From positions 7,334,501 through 7,398,500 of the forward strand of contig NZ_CP088285.1 in assembly GCF_011516645.4 (NCBI RefSeq): DNA of 64,000 nucleotides, given 5' to 3'. The stretch's first letter is position 1. Each line of letters begins with the position of its first letter. Source of the stretch: Bradyrhizobium septentrionale. GTDB lineage: Bacteria > Pseudomonadota > Alphaproteobacteria > Rhizobiales > Xanthobacteraceae. Below the pieces are notes generated by a model, which saw only the letters and a program-made list of their open reading frames with translations, was not told the DNA's origin and searched no databases. This document shows, one piece after another, positions 53,006 through 60,676 of this stretch. The translations under genes were made by a program, and so were the position numbers.

Positions 53006-53293
53006 ACCGAATATGTTGACGGCCTGTGAGTCACGAATATTTTTGCTGCGGGGGCTTGCGCCGTCGGGCAACTCGGTGATCCGTGTCGTCCGGCTCGTTC
53101 GCGCTATTCGCAATATCCCGACAGGATCAGGTTCAGCCAGGCGCTGCCTTGCACGCCGTTGACGCCCCACGCGGCCTCGATTGCCGGGACCTGCTGGCCG
53201 GTTTTGTCGCCGCAGCGTTTGCCGGTTGCGCGAGCAGCGCCGCAAGCGCTGCGGCAAGATGTACGCACGTTCACGTTGTCGCGCCTCGTGCAC

Positions 53294-54619
53294 TCATCGC
53301 CCGCGTGCCGTGGCGCTGCCCGCCAAAATCTTCTTCGGTCGGCGGGCGCGCAGCGCCATGCCGCCGGCGACGCCGACGCCGATTACATACATCCAGCCTT
53401 CGTGAAAATCGGACAGATGCGAGTTGAGCAGCGAGCTCGTGATGTTCTGCACGACGACGGCAAGCCCGATCCAGCTCACGAGATCGCGGTTCACGAGATC
53501 GCGGCCGGTGAACAGGCGGATGTGGCTGGTCCACATCGCATAGAGCAACAAGATGCCGGCAAGGCCCCACTGGATCGCGACATTGAAGGTCTGGTTGTGC
53601 GGATTGTTGATCACCTCGGCCTGCAGGCCGGTCTGTCCGGCGGCATCCTGCGTGAACATGTGCTTGATCGCGCCGGTGCCGTGCCCGAGCCAGGGCGCCC
53701 CGGCGATGAATTTCAACGATTTCCGCCAATAGGTCAGCCGCTGCGCGGTGGAGGCGATGCCAGAGGTGTCGTGCGCGCGATACTCGATGCCGACGTCGGC
53801 GATGCGCTGACGCAGATAGGGGGAGGTGGTCCAGACCACGAGGCTCGCTGCGGCGACAGCGGCGAACAATAGCCGCGTGGCGCGCCGGGACAGGTGCAGC
53901 GAGGCGAACAGGATCAGGAGCACCGGCATGTAGACCAGCGCGGTCCGCGCCGAGACGACATAGAACATGTTGGCGAGGAACAGCAGGATCAGCGCGATGC
54001 AGCCTGCCGCGATGCGCCATTGCCGGGCCTGCAGCGCGGTCAAAGCCGGCAGCGCTAGCGCGAAGGCGCACAGCGCGAATTCCTGGCTCTGGTCGACATA
54101 GTTCTTGACCGGCACGCCGGCGGACGCGGTGTGCGCGAGCTTGAGCTGCGGCAGCGCCAGCACGACCCAGGACAGGATCATCATCAGCGTGCACGAGGCC
54201 AGAAAGGCAATGAAAACCCAGAGCCCGCGCTGCGAGCGCTGGAAGTAGCCGAGCAGGAACGGCAGCAGCAGCAGCTTGCTGAGCGGCTTGATGCCGTGCA
54301 GCCGTTCGGTCCAGTCCGCCTCCGACCAGGCCAGGCCGACCAGCGCGAGCGCGACCAATGCGATCGGCAACGCATGGGACGGCCGCGCAAGATCGAGAAC
54401 GAATTGTTCCCAGTCGACGGTCGGGAGCACCGCGACAAGCCACAGCAGCATGAAGACGGCGAGCGCGGTGGTCGACCAGGGCAGCGACGCCGCGGCCAGC
54501 GCGATCATTGTATCGGTGGCGCGGAGATAGGCGACCGAGCCGGACCAGGCGCGGACACGGTCGCGCCACCGGATGGGCGGTTCGATGGCAAGGCCAATGG
54601 CGTCGGAATCGGTGGTCAT
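53294..54619 (-). CDS. O-antigen ligase/polymerase family protein (Wzy_C)
   Basis: A 441-residue inner-membrane protein with about 11-12 helices and the Wzy_C domain. A large periplasmic loop (about 265-345) carries RLTYWRKSLKFIAGAPWLGHGTG and NNPHNQTFNVAIQWGLAG; the PHN motif with its His is shared by WaaL O-antigen ligases and Wzy-type polymerases. It either joins glycan to lipid A-core or polymerises repeat units; sequence alone does not decide. It is the last gene of the polysaccharide operon, 6 bases after the glycosyltransferase stop. Confidence 0.85.
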   Translation of the reverse strand: MTTDSDAIGLAIEPPIRWRDRVRAWSGSVAYLRATDTMIALAAASLPWSTTALAVFMLLWLVAVLPTVDWEQFVLDLARPSHALPIALVALALVGLAWSEADWTERLHGIKPLSKLLLLPFLLGYFQRSQRGLWVFIAFLASCTLMMILSWVVLALPQLKLAHTASAGVPVKNYVDQSQEFALCAFALALPALTALQARQWRIAAGCIALILLFLANMFYVVSARTALVYMPVLLILFASLHLSRRATRLLFAAVAAASLVVWTTSPYLRQRIADVGIEYRAHDTSGIASTAQRLTYWRKSLKFIAGAPWLGHGTGAIKHMFTQDAAGQTGLQAEVINNPHNQTFNVAIQWGLAGILLLYAMWTSHIRLFTGRDLVNRDLVSWIGLAVVVQNITSSLLNSHLSDFHEGWMYVIGVGVAGGMALRARRPKKILAGSATARGR

Positions 54620-54625
54620 GACCGG

Positions 54626-56053
54626 TCACACGCCGTGTGCGGTCGCGCTGTGGAATGTAGCCATCGCGGCGGACAGCGCCGCGGCGGCCGCCGCGACGTC
54701 AGGGGCAACCCGATGGGACAGCAGGTCGCGCGCCTGGGTATGATGGCCGAAGCGCTCGGCGAGCTCGGTCCGGCGCTCGCGGATCCGCTCGCGCCATTGC
54801 TCCTGCTGCGCCAGAACGCGCCGCACCGAGGCGCAGATCGATTCGGTCGAGAACGGATCGAAATAGTCTGCAAGCTCGCCCGCGACCTCGCGGAACACGG
54901 CAATATCGGAGCACAGCACGGGGGTATTGGCCGCAAATGCCTCGATGATCGGGACGCCGAAGCCCTCAGCGAGGCTCGGCATGATCAGGCCATGCGCGTC
55001 CGCGATCAGGGCCGCCTTCTCGTGCTCATCGACATAGCCGGAGAAGCGGACGTTCTTGGGCAGGTTGCGCGCCTGATTGGCGCCGCCGGCATAGCCGATC
55101 ACGACGAGATCGGCCTCCGGCAGTTTGCGGAAGGCGCGGATGACGGCCGCGAGGTTCTTGCGCGGCTCATTCGAGACGATGACGACGAAGCTCGGCCGTG
55201 CCGGAACGGCGGTGGTCACCGGCGCAAGCGGCGCTTCCGCCACGTCGAAGCGGGTCCGCGGATAGACTACCCGCGCCGGAATGTGCGCATATTGCGGGAG
55301 CAGGGCGCGGAAGCGGTTCATGCTGTAGTTCGAGACGAAGGCGAGCTCGTCGGCCTGATGCACGCTGGTCAGGAGGCGCGACAGGAACAGGCGGGTCGCG
55401 ATGTCATCCAGCTTGAGATCGGTGATCGGCAACAGGTCGTGGACCACGCAGATCACCTTGGCGTTCGGATGGCGCTTGATCGCAACCCGGGTCGGGGTGT
55501 CGATGAGAATGACGTCATAGTCGCGCGCATCAACCCGCGGCGGGGGCAGCCGGGTCAGGGCCGAGGTGTCCTGATAGCTGTAGAAGCCGGGCTCGAGCAG
55601 GAAATCGCGGAACAATTCGAGATGGCGCAAATCGGTCGGAATGTATTCGAGGCCCTCGGTCCGGTTCTCGATCAGCTTGACGCTGGTCGGCAGCAGACGA
55701 ACCGAGCGCAGGAAGGCGATGATGAATTCAAGCGAGGTCGCCGCCTTGAGCTTGTGCTTGAACCAGTCGACGGTGCGGCGCAGGCCGCCGCGCATCATCG
55801 GCGAGTTCATGTCGGTTTCATCGAGGAAACGATAGAGCGCGAGCAGCTCGATCAGTCGCGAGTCCTCGGGCAGCAGGCGCGTCCGCTGCTGCCTGCGGCG
55901 CAGCTTCCGGTAGCGGCGCGTGGTCTCAACGACGAGCGTCAATTGATGACCGTCGCCGGCCAGCGAGCGGATCAATTCGCGCGTGAAGTGGAAGATGCCG
56001 CGCTTGTGGTTGGGTTCGCCAAGCGCCTCGCTGACGACCAGGATCTTTGTCAT
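54626..56053 (-). CDS. Glycosyltransferase family 1 (GT4-type)
   Basis: A 475-residue GT-B enzyme. The N-terminal half starts ILVVSEALGEPNHKRGIFHFTRELIRSLAG and the C-terminal nucleotide-sugar half has VVIVSNEPRKNLAAVIRAFRKLP, GYVDEHEKAALIADAHGLIMPSLAEGFGVPIIEAFA and the retaining-enzyme Glu pair in SLAEGFGVPIIE. It adds a sugar, probably mannose- or glucose-like, to the growing lipid-linked glycan at the cytoplasmic face. ATG 56053 overlaps the stop of the ATPase gene by 4 bases; the longer frame to 56272 is antisense to nothing but lies inside the ATPase gene and is rejected. Confidence 0.9.
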   Translation of the reverse strand: MTKILVVSEALGEPNHKRGIFHFTRELIRSLAGDGHQLTLVVETTRRYRKLRRRQQRTRLLPEDSRLIELLALYRFLDETDMNSPMMRGGLRRTVDWFKHKLKAATSLEFIIAFLRSVRLLPTSVKLIENRTEGLEYIPTDLRHLELFRDFLLEPGFYSYQDTSALTRLPPPRVDARDYDVILIDTPTRVAIKRHPNAKVICVVHDLLPITDLKLDDIATRLFLSRLLTSVHQADELAFVSNYSMNRFRALLPQYAHIPARVVYPRTRFDVAEAPLAPVTTAVPARPSFVVIVSNEPRKNLAAVIRAFRKLPEADLVVIGYAGGANQARNLPKNVRFSGYVDEHEKAALIADAHGLIMPSLAEGFGVPIIEAFAANTPVLCSDIAVFREVAGELADYFDPFSTESICASVRRVLAQQEQWRERIRERRTELAERFGHHTQARDLLSHRVAPDVAAAAAALSAAMATFHSATAHGV

Positions 56054-56790
56054 GCGCTGATTTCTCTGAGCTCGAGGTGATGCGGGACGGGAGCATCCAG
56101 CGCAACGGTGCTGGCGATGCGGCCGTGATCGAGATTGATGATGCTGGTGCAGGTCCGGCGCAGCAGCGCGTGGTCGTGCGAGGCGATGATCACGATCGCC
56201 GCGGTCTCGACCATCTTGCGCAGCCGCTGCTCCGCCTTGGCCGAGAAATTCTCGTCGACCACGCTGAGCCATTCGTCGAGCAGCAGGATGTCGGCGGGAA
56301 AGGCGGTTGCGGTCGCGAACAGCACGCGCATCAGCATGCCCGAGGAGAACATGCGCAGCGGCAGCCGCCGCATGCGCTCCTCCAGTTCGGTGAAGGCCCA
56401 GATGTCGTCGAGGATCGCCGGTGTCGGCTTGCGTCCCGAGATCCGCAGCAGCAGGTTGATATTATCGGCGGCGACGAAATCGAGATTGACGCCGGCCCCT
56501 AAGCCAAGCAGCGGCACGATGTTGCCGGAAATCTCGACCCGGCCGCTGGTCGCCGGAAAGACCCCGGCGATCAGCCGCAACAGCGTCGACTTGCCGGAGC
56601 CATTCGGCCCGGCAAGGCCGATGCGTGCGCCGGCTTTCGCGTCGATCGAGATGTTGTCGATCGCGCGGATGGTGCGCATCTCGCTGCTCTGGCGGAACAG
56701 TCGCCCGAGCACGCGGCGCTTCAGCGAGAAGTCGTAGGCGCCGTACAGCGGATAGTCGAGGCAGACGTCGCGGAGCTGGATGCTTGCCAT
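56050..56790 (-). CDS. Polysaccharide ABC exporter ATP-binding subunit (Wzt/KpsT-type)
   Basis: A 246-residue ATPase with Walker A GPNGSGKST (61-69), signature-like SSGML (149-153) and Walker B DILLLDEW (167-174), then SHDHALLRRTC as the switch His. The N-terminal SLKRRVLGRLFR and ASIQLRDVCLDYPLYG are typical of capsule, O-antigen and teichoic acid exporters. It lacks the C-terminal carbohydrate-binding domain of E. coli O9a Wzt, so it is the KpsT-like form. Its membrane partner is the C-terminal part of the preceding fusion protein, whose stop is 2 bases upstream. Confidence 0.92.
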   Translation of the reverse strand: MASIQLRDVCLDYPLYGAYDFSLKRRVLGRLFRQSSEMRTIRAIDNISIDAKAGARIGLAGPNGSGKSTLLRLIAGVFPATSGRVEISGNIVPLLGLGAGVNLDFVAADNINLLLRISGRKPTPAILDDIWAFTELEERMRRLPLRMFSSGMLMRVLFATATAFPADILLLDEWLSVVDENFSAKAEQRLRKMVETAAIVIIASHDHALLRRTCTSIINLDHGRIASTVALDAPVPHHLELREISA

Positions 56791-56792
56791 GC

Positions 56793-58754
56793 CTAGATCC
56801 AGAACGCCGCTTTGCGCAGATGGGCGACGGTGACGGTCGCGGGGACCGCGAGCGCGGCGAGGCAGGCCAGCACGTAGATCACGCTGGTCGTCGCGACATG
56901 ACCGGTCGCTAAGGGATCGCGCCAGATCGCGAACAGATGCGTCAGCGGATTGAGTCGCATCACCGTGGAGCCGCGATCGATCATCTCCTCTGTCCAGATG
57001 ATCGGTGAGGCCAGGAATGCCAGGGTCAGCGAGGATTCAATGATCGGCTTGATGTCGCGGTAGCGCGTTGCCAGCGCGCCGAGCACGAGGCTCAGGGCCA
57101 GCGTGCAGACGACGAAGAGAGCAAGGCCGGGCAGGGCGGCGATGGCGCCGCCGACATCGCGGGGCGTCAGCGCCAGCCAGAGGATCAGCGGCACGACCGC
57201 GTTGTGGGCCGCGAACAGCGCCTGCCGGAAGGTACATTGCAGCAGGAAGACGACCGGCGGCAGCGCGCGATCCTTGATCAGGCTGGCCGAGTTCTGCAGT
57301 GCGGTGGTAGCGTCGAGCACGACGCTGTTGAGAAAGGTCCAGGCGGTGAGGCTCGCCGCGAGCATCGGCAACCGCGCCAGCGCGCTCGCGTTGGAGAGAT
57401 GGCCGATGACCGAGCCGAGAACGGCCACCATGATCGCCATCTGGATCGACATCCAGAAGGGTCCAAGGAGGGAGCGGACGTAGCGATGGCGCACGTCGGA
57501 CCAGGCCAGTGCTGCCGCGATCTGGATCGCCCCGACGAGACCGGCCGTTTGGGGACGCGAGGCTGGGGCTGGTGAACCTGCGTCCTTTGCGGTGGCCTCG
57601 TCGGTAACGACCTTGCGGTACACTGTCTCGACTCCCTCCTTGAAGGCTGTGGTTGAGTATTTCGTCATGGCGCGATGGCGCGCGGCCTGGCCCATGTGGC
57701 GGCGCCGCTCGGGATCGTTGATCAAGGTCTCGATGGCGTCGGCGAGCGCTGCGGCGTCACCGGGCGGCACCGTGATGGCCTCGAGGCCGTGGCGGGCGAC
57801 ATGCGGAACGCCGGTGTCGAGCGCGGTGTTGACGATGGGGCGGCTCGCGGCCATCGCCTCGAGCTGCACCAGCCCGAAGGTCTCCGCATTGGTCACCGAC
57901 GGCATCACGAAGACGTCGGCGATGCGCATCAGCTTGACGCGTTCGCTCTCGGACACCGAGCCGAGCAGGCGGACGCGGTCCTGCAGGCCGTAGTCGCGGA
58001 TCAACTGCTCCAGATTGTCTCGCTCGCGGCCCTCGCCGACGATCCAGACCTCGAAATTGCGGGCGTGCGCCGCGCGCACCAGCACGTCAAAGCCCTTGTA
58101 GGGCACCAGCCGTCCGCAGGCGAGCACCAGGCGGCCGCGTGCGTTGACGTCATCCGGCTGGGCGGCCGGCCGGTCATATTTCGCAACATCCACACCAAAT
58201 GGAACGGCGTGGCATTTGTCGGAGAATTCCTGCAGCAGCGGCGTGGTCTCGAGCAGCACCGGATCGGAGACGATGATCGCGGCGGCGCGACGCAACGTCC
58301 GTCGCATCAACGGTTCGACGAGGAAGCGCAGGGCCGCGTGCGAGACGATGTCGGCGTGCCAGTGCACCACCAGCGGACGCGCGCGGCCGAGCCCGAGCGC
58401 GAACACGAGGTCGGCGAGCGGGAAGGGGGCGTGCAGCGCCAGCAAATCGTGCTCGCCGATGCGGCGCCACAGCCGCCACGGATAAGTCGGCGCGGCCGGC
58501 AGCGACAGCACGTCGCCGAACGAGTGCACGCGCTCGACGGCGACGTCGTTGACCACGATCTGCCGCTCGCCGCCGGAGCGCGAGCAAACCAATACCGCGG
58601 CGTTGAAGGTGTCCTTCAGGCCGGCGCAGATGTCGCGGATGACCGTCAGCGTGCCGCCGAACAGGTCGGGGTAGTAGACCTTGAAGATGTGCAGCACCGA
58701 GGGGCGCCGGACCGGCGCGTTGACAACAATCATGGGCGGCTCGATCCGGATCAT
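56793..58754 (-). CDS. Fusion protein: GT4 glycosyltransferase plus ABC-2 polysaccharide permease
   Basis: A 653-residue bifunctional protein in one uninterrupted frame. Residues about 15-385 are a complete GT4 glycosyltransferase (VLHIFKVYYPDLFGGTLTVI at the N-terminus; VLACGRLVPYKGFDVLVRAA and NAETFGLVQLEAMAA in the nucleotide-sugar domain). After a Pro/Ala linker (about 390-405), residues about 408-653 are an ABC-2 permease with six helices (ALAWSDVRHRYVRSLLGPFW is the amphipathic start; LNPLTHLFAIWRDPL precedes TM5). The two halves are normally separate genes (Wzm/KpsM plus a GT). ATG 58754 overlaps the stop of a small upstream ORF; ATG 58733 is the alternative. It should pair with the ATPase at 56050. 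Confidence 0.9.
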   Translation of the reverse strand: MIRIEPPMIVVNAPVRRPSVLHIFKVYYPDLFGGTLTVIRDICAGLKDTFNAAVLVCSRSGGERQIVVNDVAVERVHSFGDVLSLPAAPTYPWRLWRRIGEHDLLALHAPFPLADLVFALGLGRARPLVVHWHADIVSHAALRFLVEPLMRRTLRRAAAIIVSDPVLLETTPLLQEFSDKCHAVPFGVDVAKYDRPAAQPDDVNARGRLVLACGRLVPYKGFDVLVRAAHARNFEVWIVGEGRERDNLEQLIRDYGLQDRVRLLGSVSESERVKLMRIADVFVMPSVTNAETFGLVQLEAMAASRPIVNTALDTGVPHVARHGLEAITVPPGDAAALADAIETLINDPERRRHMGQAARHRAMTKYSTTAFKEGVETVYRKVVTDEATAKDAGSPAPASRPQTAGLVGAIQIAAALAWSDVRHRYVRSLLGPFWMSIQMAIMVAVLGSVIGHLSNASALARLPMLAASLTAWTFLNSVVLDATTALQNSASLIKDRALPPVVFLLQCTFRQALFAAHNAVVPLILWLALTPRDVGGAIAALPGLALFVVCTLALSLVLGALATRYRDIKPIIESSLTLAFLASPIIWTEEMIDRGSTVMRLNPLTHLFAIWRDPLATGHVATTSVIYVLACLAALAVPATVTVAHLRKAAFWI

Positions 58755-58939
58755 GCTGCGAACAGGGCGACGACGAACGGCAGCGCCAGCGCGGTGAAGA
58801 ACACCAGCGAGCGCAGCAGCGCCGGAAACACCGGCTCGATCGGGCCGCAGGGCACCTGCGGCGTGAAGCGGAGTGTGTTGGCGGCGAACCGACCGGGTTC
58901 GCAAGACGAACCGGGGTAGCGGACCGAACGAAGAGACAT
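58751..58939 (-). CDS. Small membrane protein ORF coupled to the fusion gene
   Basis: A 62-residue frame whose C-terminus is one hydrophobic helix (LVFFTALALPFVVALFAA, residues about 45-62). Its TGA overlaps the ATG of the fusion protein (ATGA), as for the other joins in this operon, and GGGA lies about 10 bases before its own ATG. It is the first ORF after the operator-bearing promoter. The N-terminal part is polar with two Cys and has no known domain. It could be a small membrane protein of the exporter or merely a leader that couples translation. Confidence 0.5.
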   Translation of the reverse strand: MSLRSVRYPGSSCEPGRFAANTLRFTPQVPCGPIEPVFPALLRSLVFFTALALPFVVALFAA

Positions 58940-58967
58940 TGCGTCGGATTCCCTGCTGAATGGATTC

Positions 58968-58996
58968 TGGATACGTGGGAAAATTGCACACGTCAA
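58968..58996 (-). promoter_or_regulatory. Promoter of the polysaccharide operon
   Basis: On the minus strand TTGACG (58991-58996), a 17-base spacer, then TATCCA (58968-58973), about 29 bases before the small ORF start. Operator A fills the spacer. The same -35, spacing and -10 type recur at 59726-59754. Confidence 0.65.
58975..58991. promoter_or_regulatory. Operator A, imperfect GTGGGA-type palindrome in the promoter spacer
   Basis: GTGGGAAAATTGCACAC is nearly the same as operator C (59733-59749, GTGGGAAAATGTCACAC) and a degenerate form of the perfect sites B and D. Its place between -35 and -10 would let a bound protein block RNA polymerase. Confidence 0.65.
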
Positions 58997-59013
58997 TGGC
59001 GTCGGACTAAAAT

Positions 59014-59030
59014 GTGGGATTATGTCCCAC
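59014..59030. promoter_or_regulatory. Operator B, GTGGGA-N5-TCCCAC
   Basis: GTGGGATTATGTCCCAC is a perfect 6-5-6 palindrome. It starts 39 bases from operator A, upstream of the -35 of the polysaccharide promoter, and differs from operator D by one base in the spacer. Confidence 0.7.
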
Positions 59031-59204
59031 GTGTGGCGGTGGATAACCTTTTTGAAGGAGGGGAAACGCGGCCGCGTGACGTCACGGTCGCGCCACGACG
59101 GCGCGAGGTGGGCGAGCTGACGAGGAAATGAGCAGAGCTATCGCGTGCAACAGGCGAACGCCGATCGTCATGCCCGGGGACATGACGAGCTTATGGAGCA
59201 GGCG

Positions 59205-59639
59205 TCAGGCCGGTTCGGCCGTGCTGCGTGCGGCGGATGGCTGCAACTGGCGGCGGATGGCGGCGATGTCGAAATGGATCCGCTCGGGCAGCATCGCGGC
59301 GGCGGGCCGCTGCAGATCCTGTTCGATCACGACGCGCTTGCCGCCATCCGATGTCAGCGCGATCGAGATCGACTGCGCCCGCGGCTCGGCGGAGAGGCCG
59401 GCATGCGCGCGGCAAGCATATTCGCCGGCACGCAAGGCGCCAAAACCGAAGGCGAGCAGGCGGCCATAGATGTACAGCGCCACCAGGTCGGTTTCGTCGA
59501 AGCGGCGGGGCGAGCCGGGCACAACACCCGGCAGGCAGGGATAGCTGCCCGCCATCACCGTCGCCACGAACTCCTCGTAGGGAACCTGGGCGATCCGGCA
59601 GGCTTCCGCGATCGCAAGGTCGAATCGGGCAGGCGTCAT
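59205..59639 (-). CDS. Hypothetical protein, putative small DNA-binding regulator
   Basis: A 144-residue soluble protein. Residues about 40-80 (SPRRFDETDLVALYIYGRLLAFGFGALRAGEYACRAH) resemble the winged-helix R-x-F/Y-x-x-x-D-L pattern of MerR-type DNA-binding domains; this is a by-eye resemblance, not a firm match. The remainder has beta-strand character (SISIALTSDGGKRVVIEQDL). No other motif is seen. It has its own promoter with two operators identical in type to those of the polysaccharide operon downstream, as expected for an autoregulator. It is transcribed toward the polysaccharide operon and divergently from the DUF6502 gene. If it is not the regulator, its role is unknown. Confidence 0.6.
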   Translation of the reverse strand: MTPARFDLAIAEACRIAQVPYEEFVATVMAGSYPCLPGVVPGSPRRFDETDLVALYIYGRLLAFGFGALRAGEYACRAHAGLSAEPRAQSISIALTSDGGKRVVIEQDLQRPAAAMLPERIHFDIAAIRRQLQPSAARSTAEPA

Positions 59640-59722
59640 GGAGCGGTCCGTAGCGATGGCGCAGCGCCACGTACCGTGACGTCAGCGCCCGCAAGCGCGG
59701 ATTGTGTCCGGAGGTGACTTCA

Positions 59723-59740
59723 TTTCCCATAAGTGGGAAA
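59723..59740. promoter_or_regulatory. Palindrome TTTCCCA-N4-TGGGAAA over the -10 region
   Basis: A perfect 7-4-7 palindrome overlaps both the -10 element of the 59639 gene promoter and half of operator C. It has no counterpart at the polysaccharide promoter and could give extra binding at the autoregulated promoter. Confidence 0.45.
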
Positions 59741-59754
59741 ATGTCACACGTCAA
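59726..59754 (-). promoter_or_regulatory. Promoter of the putative regulator gene
   Basis: On the minus strand TTGACG (59749-59754), 17 bases, TATGGG (59726-59731), about 85 bases before the ATG. Operator C fills the spacer, copying the layout of the polysaccharide promoter. Confidence 0.6.
59733..59749. promoter_or_regulatory. Operator C
   Basis: GTGGGAAAATGTCACAC, a close match to operator A, located between -35 and -10 of the regulator promoter. Confidence 0.65.
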
Positions 59755-59759
59755 GTGGA

Positions 59760-59776
59760 GTGGGATTGTGTCCCAC
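59760..59776. promoter_or_regulatory. Operator D, GTGGGA-N5-TCCCAC
   Basis: GTGGGATTGTGTCCCAC is a perfect palindrome starting 27 bases from operator C. It ends 24 bases before the DUF6502 start codon, so it may also control the divergent pair of genes. Confidence 0.7.
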
Positions 59777-59800
59777 GCGACGGACGGCTAAAACTTGGGC

Positions 59801-60676
59801 ATGAATGCCAAAGTCCCGAAGCCGAAGCCGGCATCATCAGCGCCGATCGCCGCAGCCAAGCTGCATTCGCCGCTGGCGCGGATGCTGCGTCCGCTGGTCC
59901 GGCTTTGCATCCGCGGCGGCATGACATTTCCGGCGCTGACCCAGCTATTGCGCGAGCTCTATGTCAACGTCGCCGAGCACGATTTCGCGCTCGAAGGCAA
60001 GGAGCAGACCGACAGCCGCGTCAGCCTGCTGACCGGCATCCACCGCAAGGAGGTGGCGCGGCTGCGCGGCGCCGGCGCGCCGGTCAATGCGGTGCCGGCG
60101 ACGCTGTCGCGCACCAGCGCGATCATCGCGCGCTGGCTGGCCGCGCCTGAATTCACCGACGCCAACGGCGATCCGCTGCCGCTGCCGCGCACGGCGGATG
60201 GCGGCGCGCCGTCGTTCGAGTCGCTGGTCGAATCGATCACCAAGGACGTGCGGCCGCGTGCGGTGCTGGACGAATGGCTCGACCGCAAGCTCGTCACCAT
60301 CAACGACGATGACGAGATCGTGCTGGTCGAGGAGGCCTTCGTCCCGCATGGCGACGACGACCGCAAATGGCACTATCTCGGCCGCAACTTGCACGACCAT
60401 GTCGCGGCCGCCGAGATGAACGTGTCGTCGGCGACACCGCGCTTCCTCGAACGCGCGGTGCATTATGACGGGCTGTCGGCGAAACTGGCGAAGCGGCTCG
60501 AGGGCCGCTCGCGTGAGCTCGCGATGGAGGCGCTGAAGGTCGCCAACCGCGAGGCCAACCGCGCTTTGGTCAAGGACAAGGGTGGCGACTATCGCTGGAA
60601 TTTCGGCATCTACATCTATCGCGAGGGCCCGGACGGTCCGGTCGATGACGATGCGGACGAAGGCGGCGCGTCATGA
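59801..60676 (+). CDS. DUF6502 family protein
   Basis: A 291-residue soluble protein. The first third looks helical and HTH-like (LHSPLARMLRPLVRLCIRGG, TFPALTQLLRELYVNVAE, then SRVSLLTGIHRKEVARLRG), followed by a conserved SRTSAIIARWLAAPEFTDANG and a C-terminal domain ending in FGIYIYREGPD. The family is of unknown function but its N-terminal region suggests DNA binding. ATG 59801 is preferred to TTG 59795. Its stop overlaps the next ATG by 4 bases, so the two proteins are coupled. Operator D lies 24 bases upstream. Confidence 0.85.
   Translation: MNAKVPKPKPASSAPIAAAKLHSPLARMLRPLVRLCIRGGMTFPALTQLLRELYVNVAEHDFALEGKEQTDSRVSLLTGIHRKEVARLRGAGAPVNAVPATLSRTSAIIARWLAAPEFTDANGDPLPLPRTADGGAPSFESLVESITKDVRPRAVLDEWLDRKLVTINDDDEIVLVEEAFVPHGDDDRKWHYLGRNLHDHVAAAEMNVSSATPRFLERAVHYDGLSAKLAKRLEGRSRELAMEALKVANREANRALVKDKGGDYRWNFGIYIYREGPDGPVDDDADEGGAS

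Noticed and set aside
52967..53293. 108-residue minus-strand frame downstream of the O-antigen ligase gene
   Set aside because: It translates the palindromic repeat; such translated repeats are a common false gene in this group.
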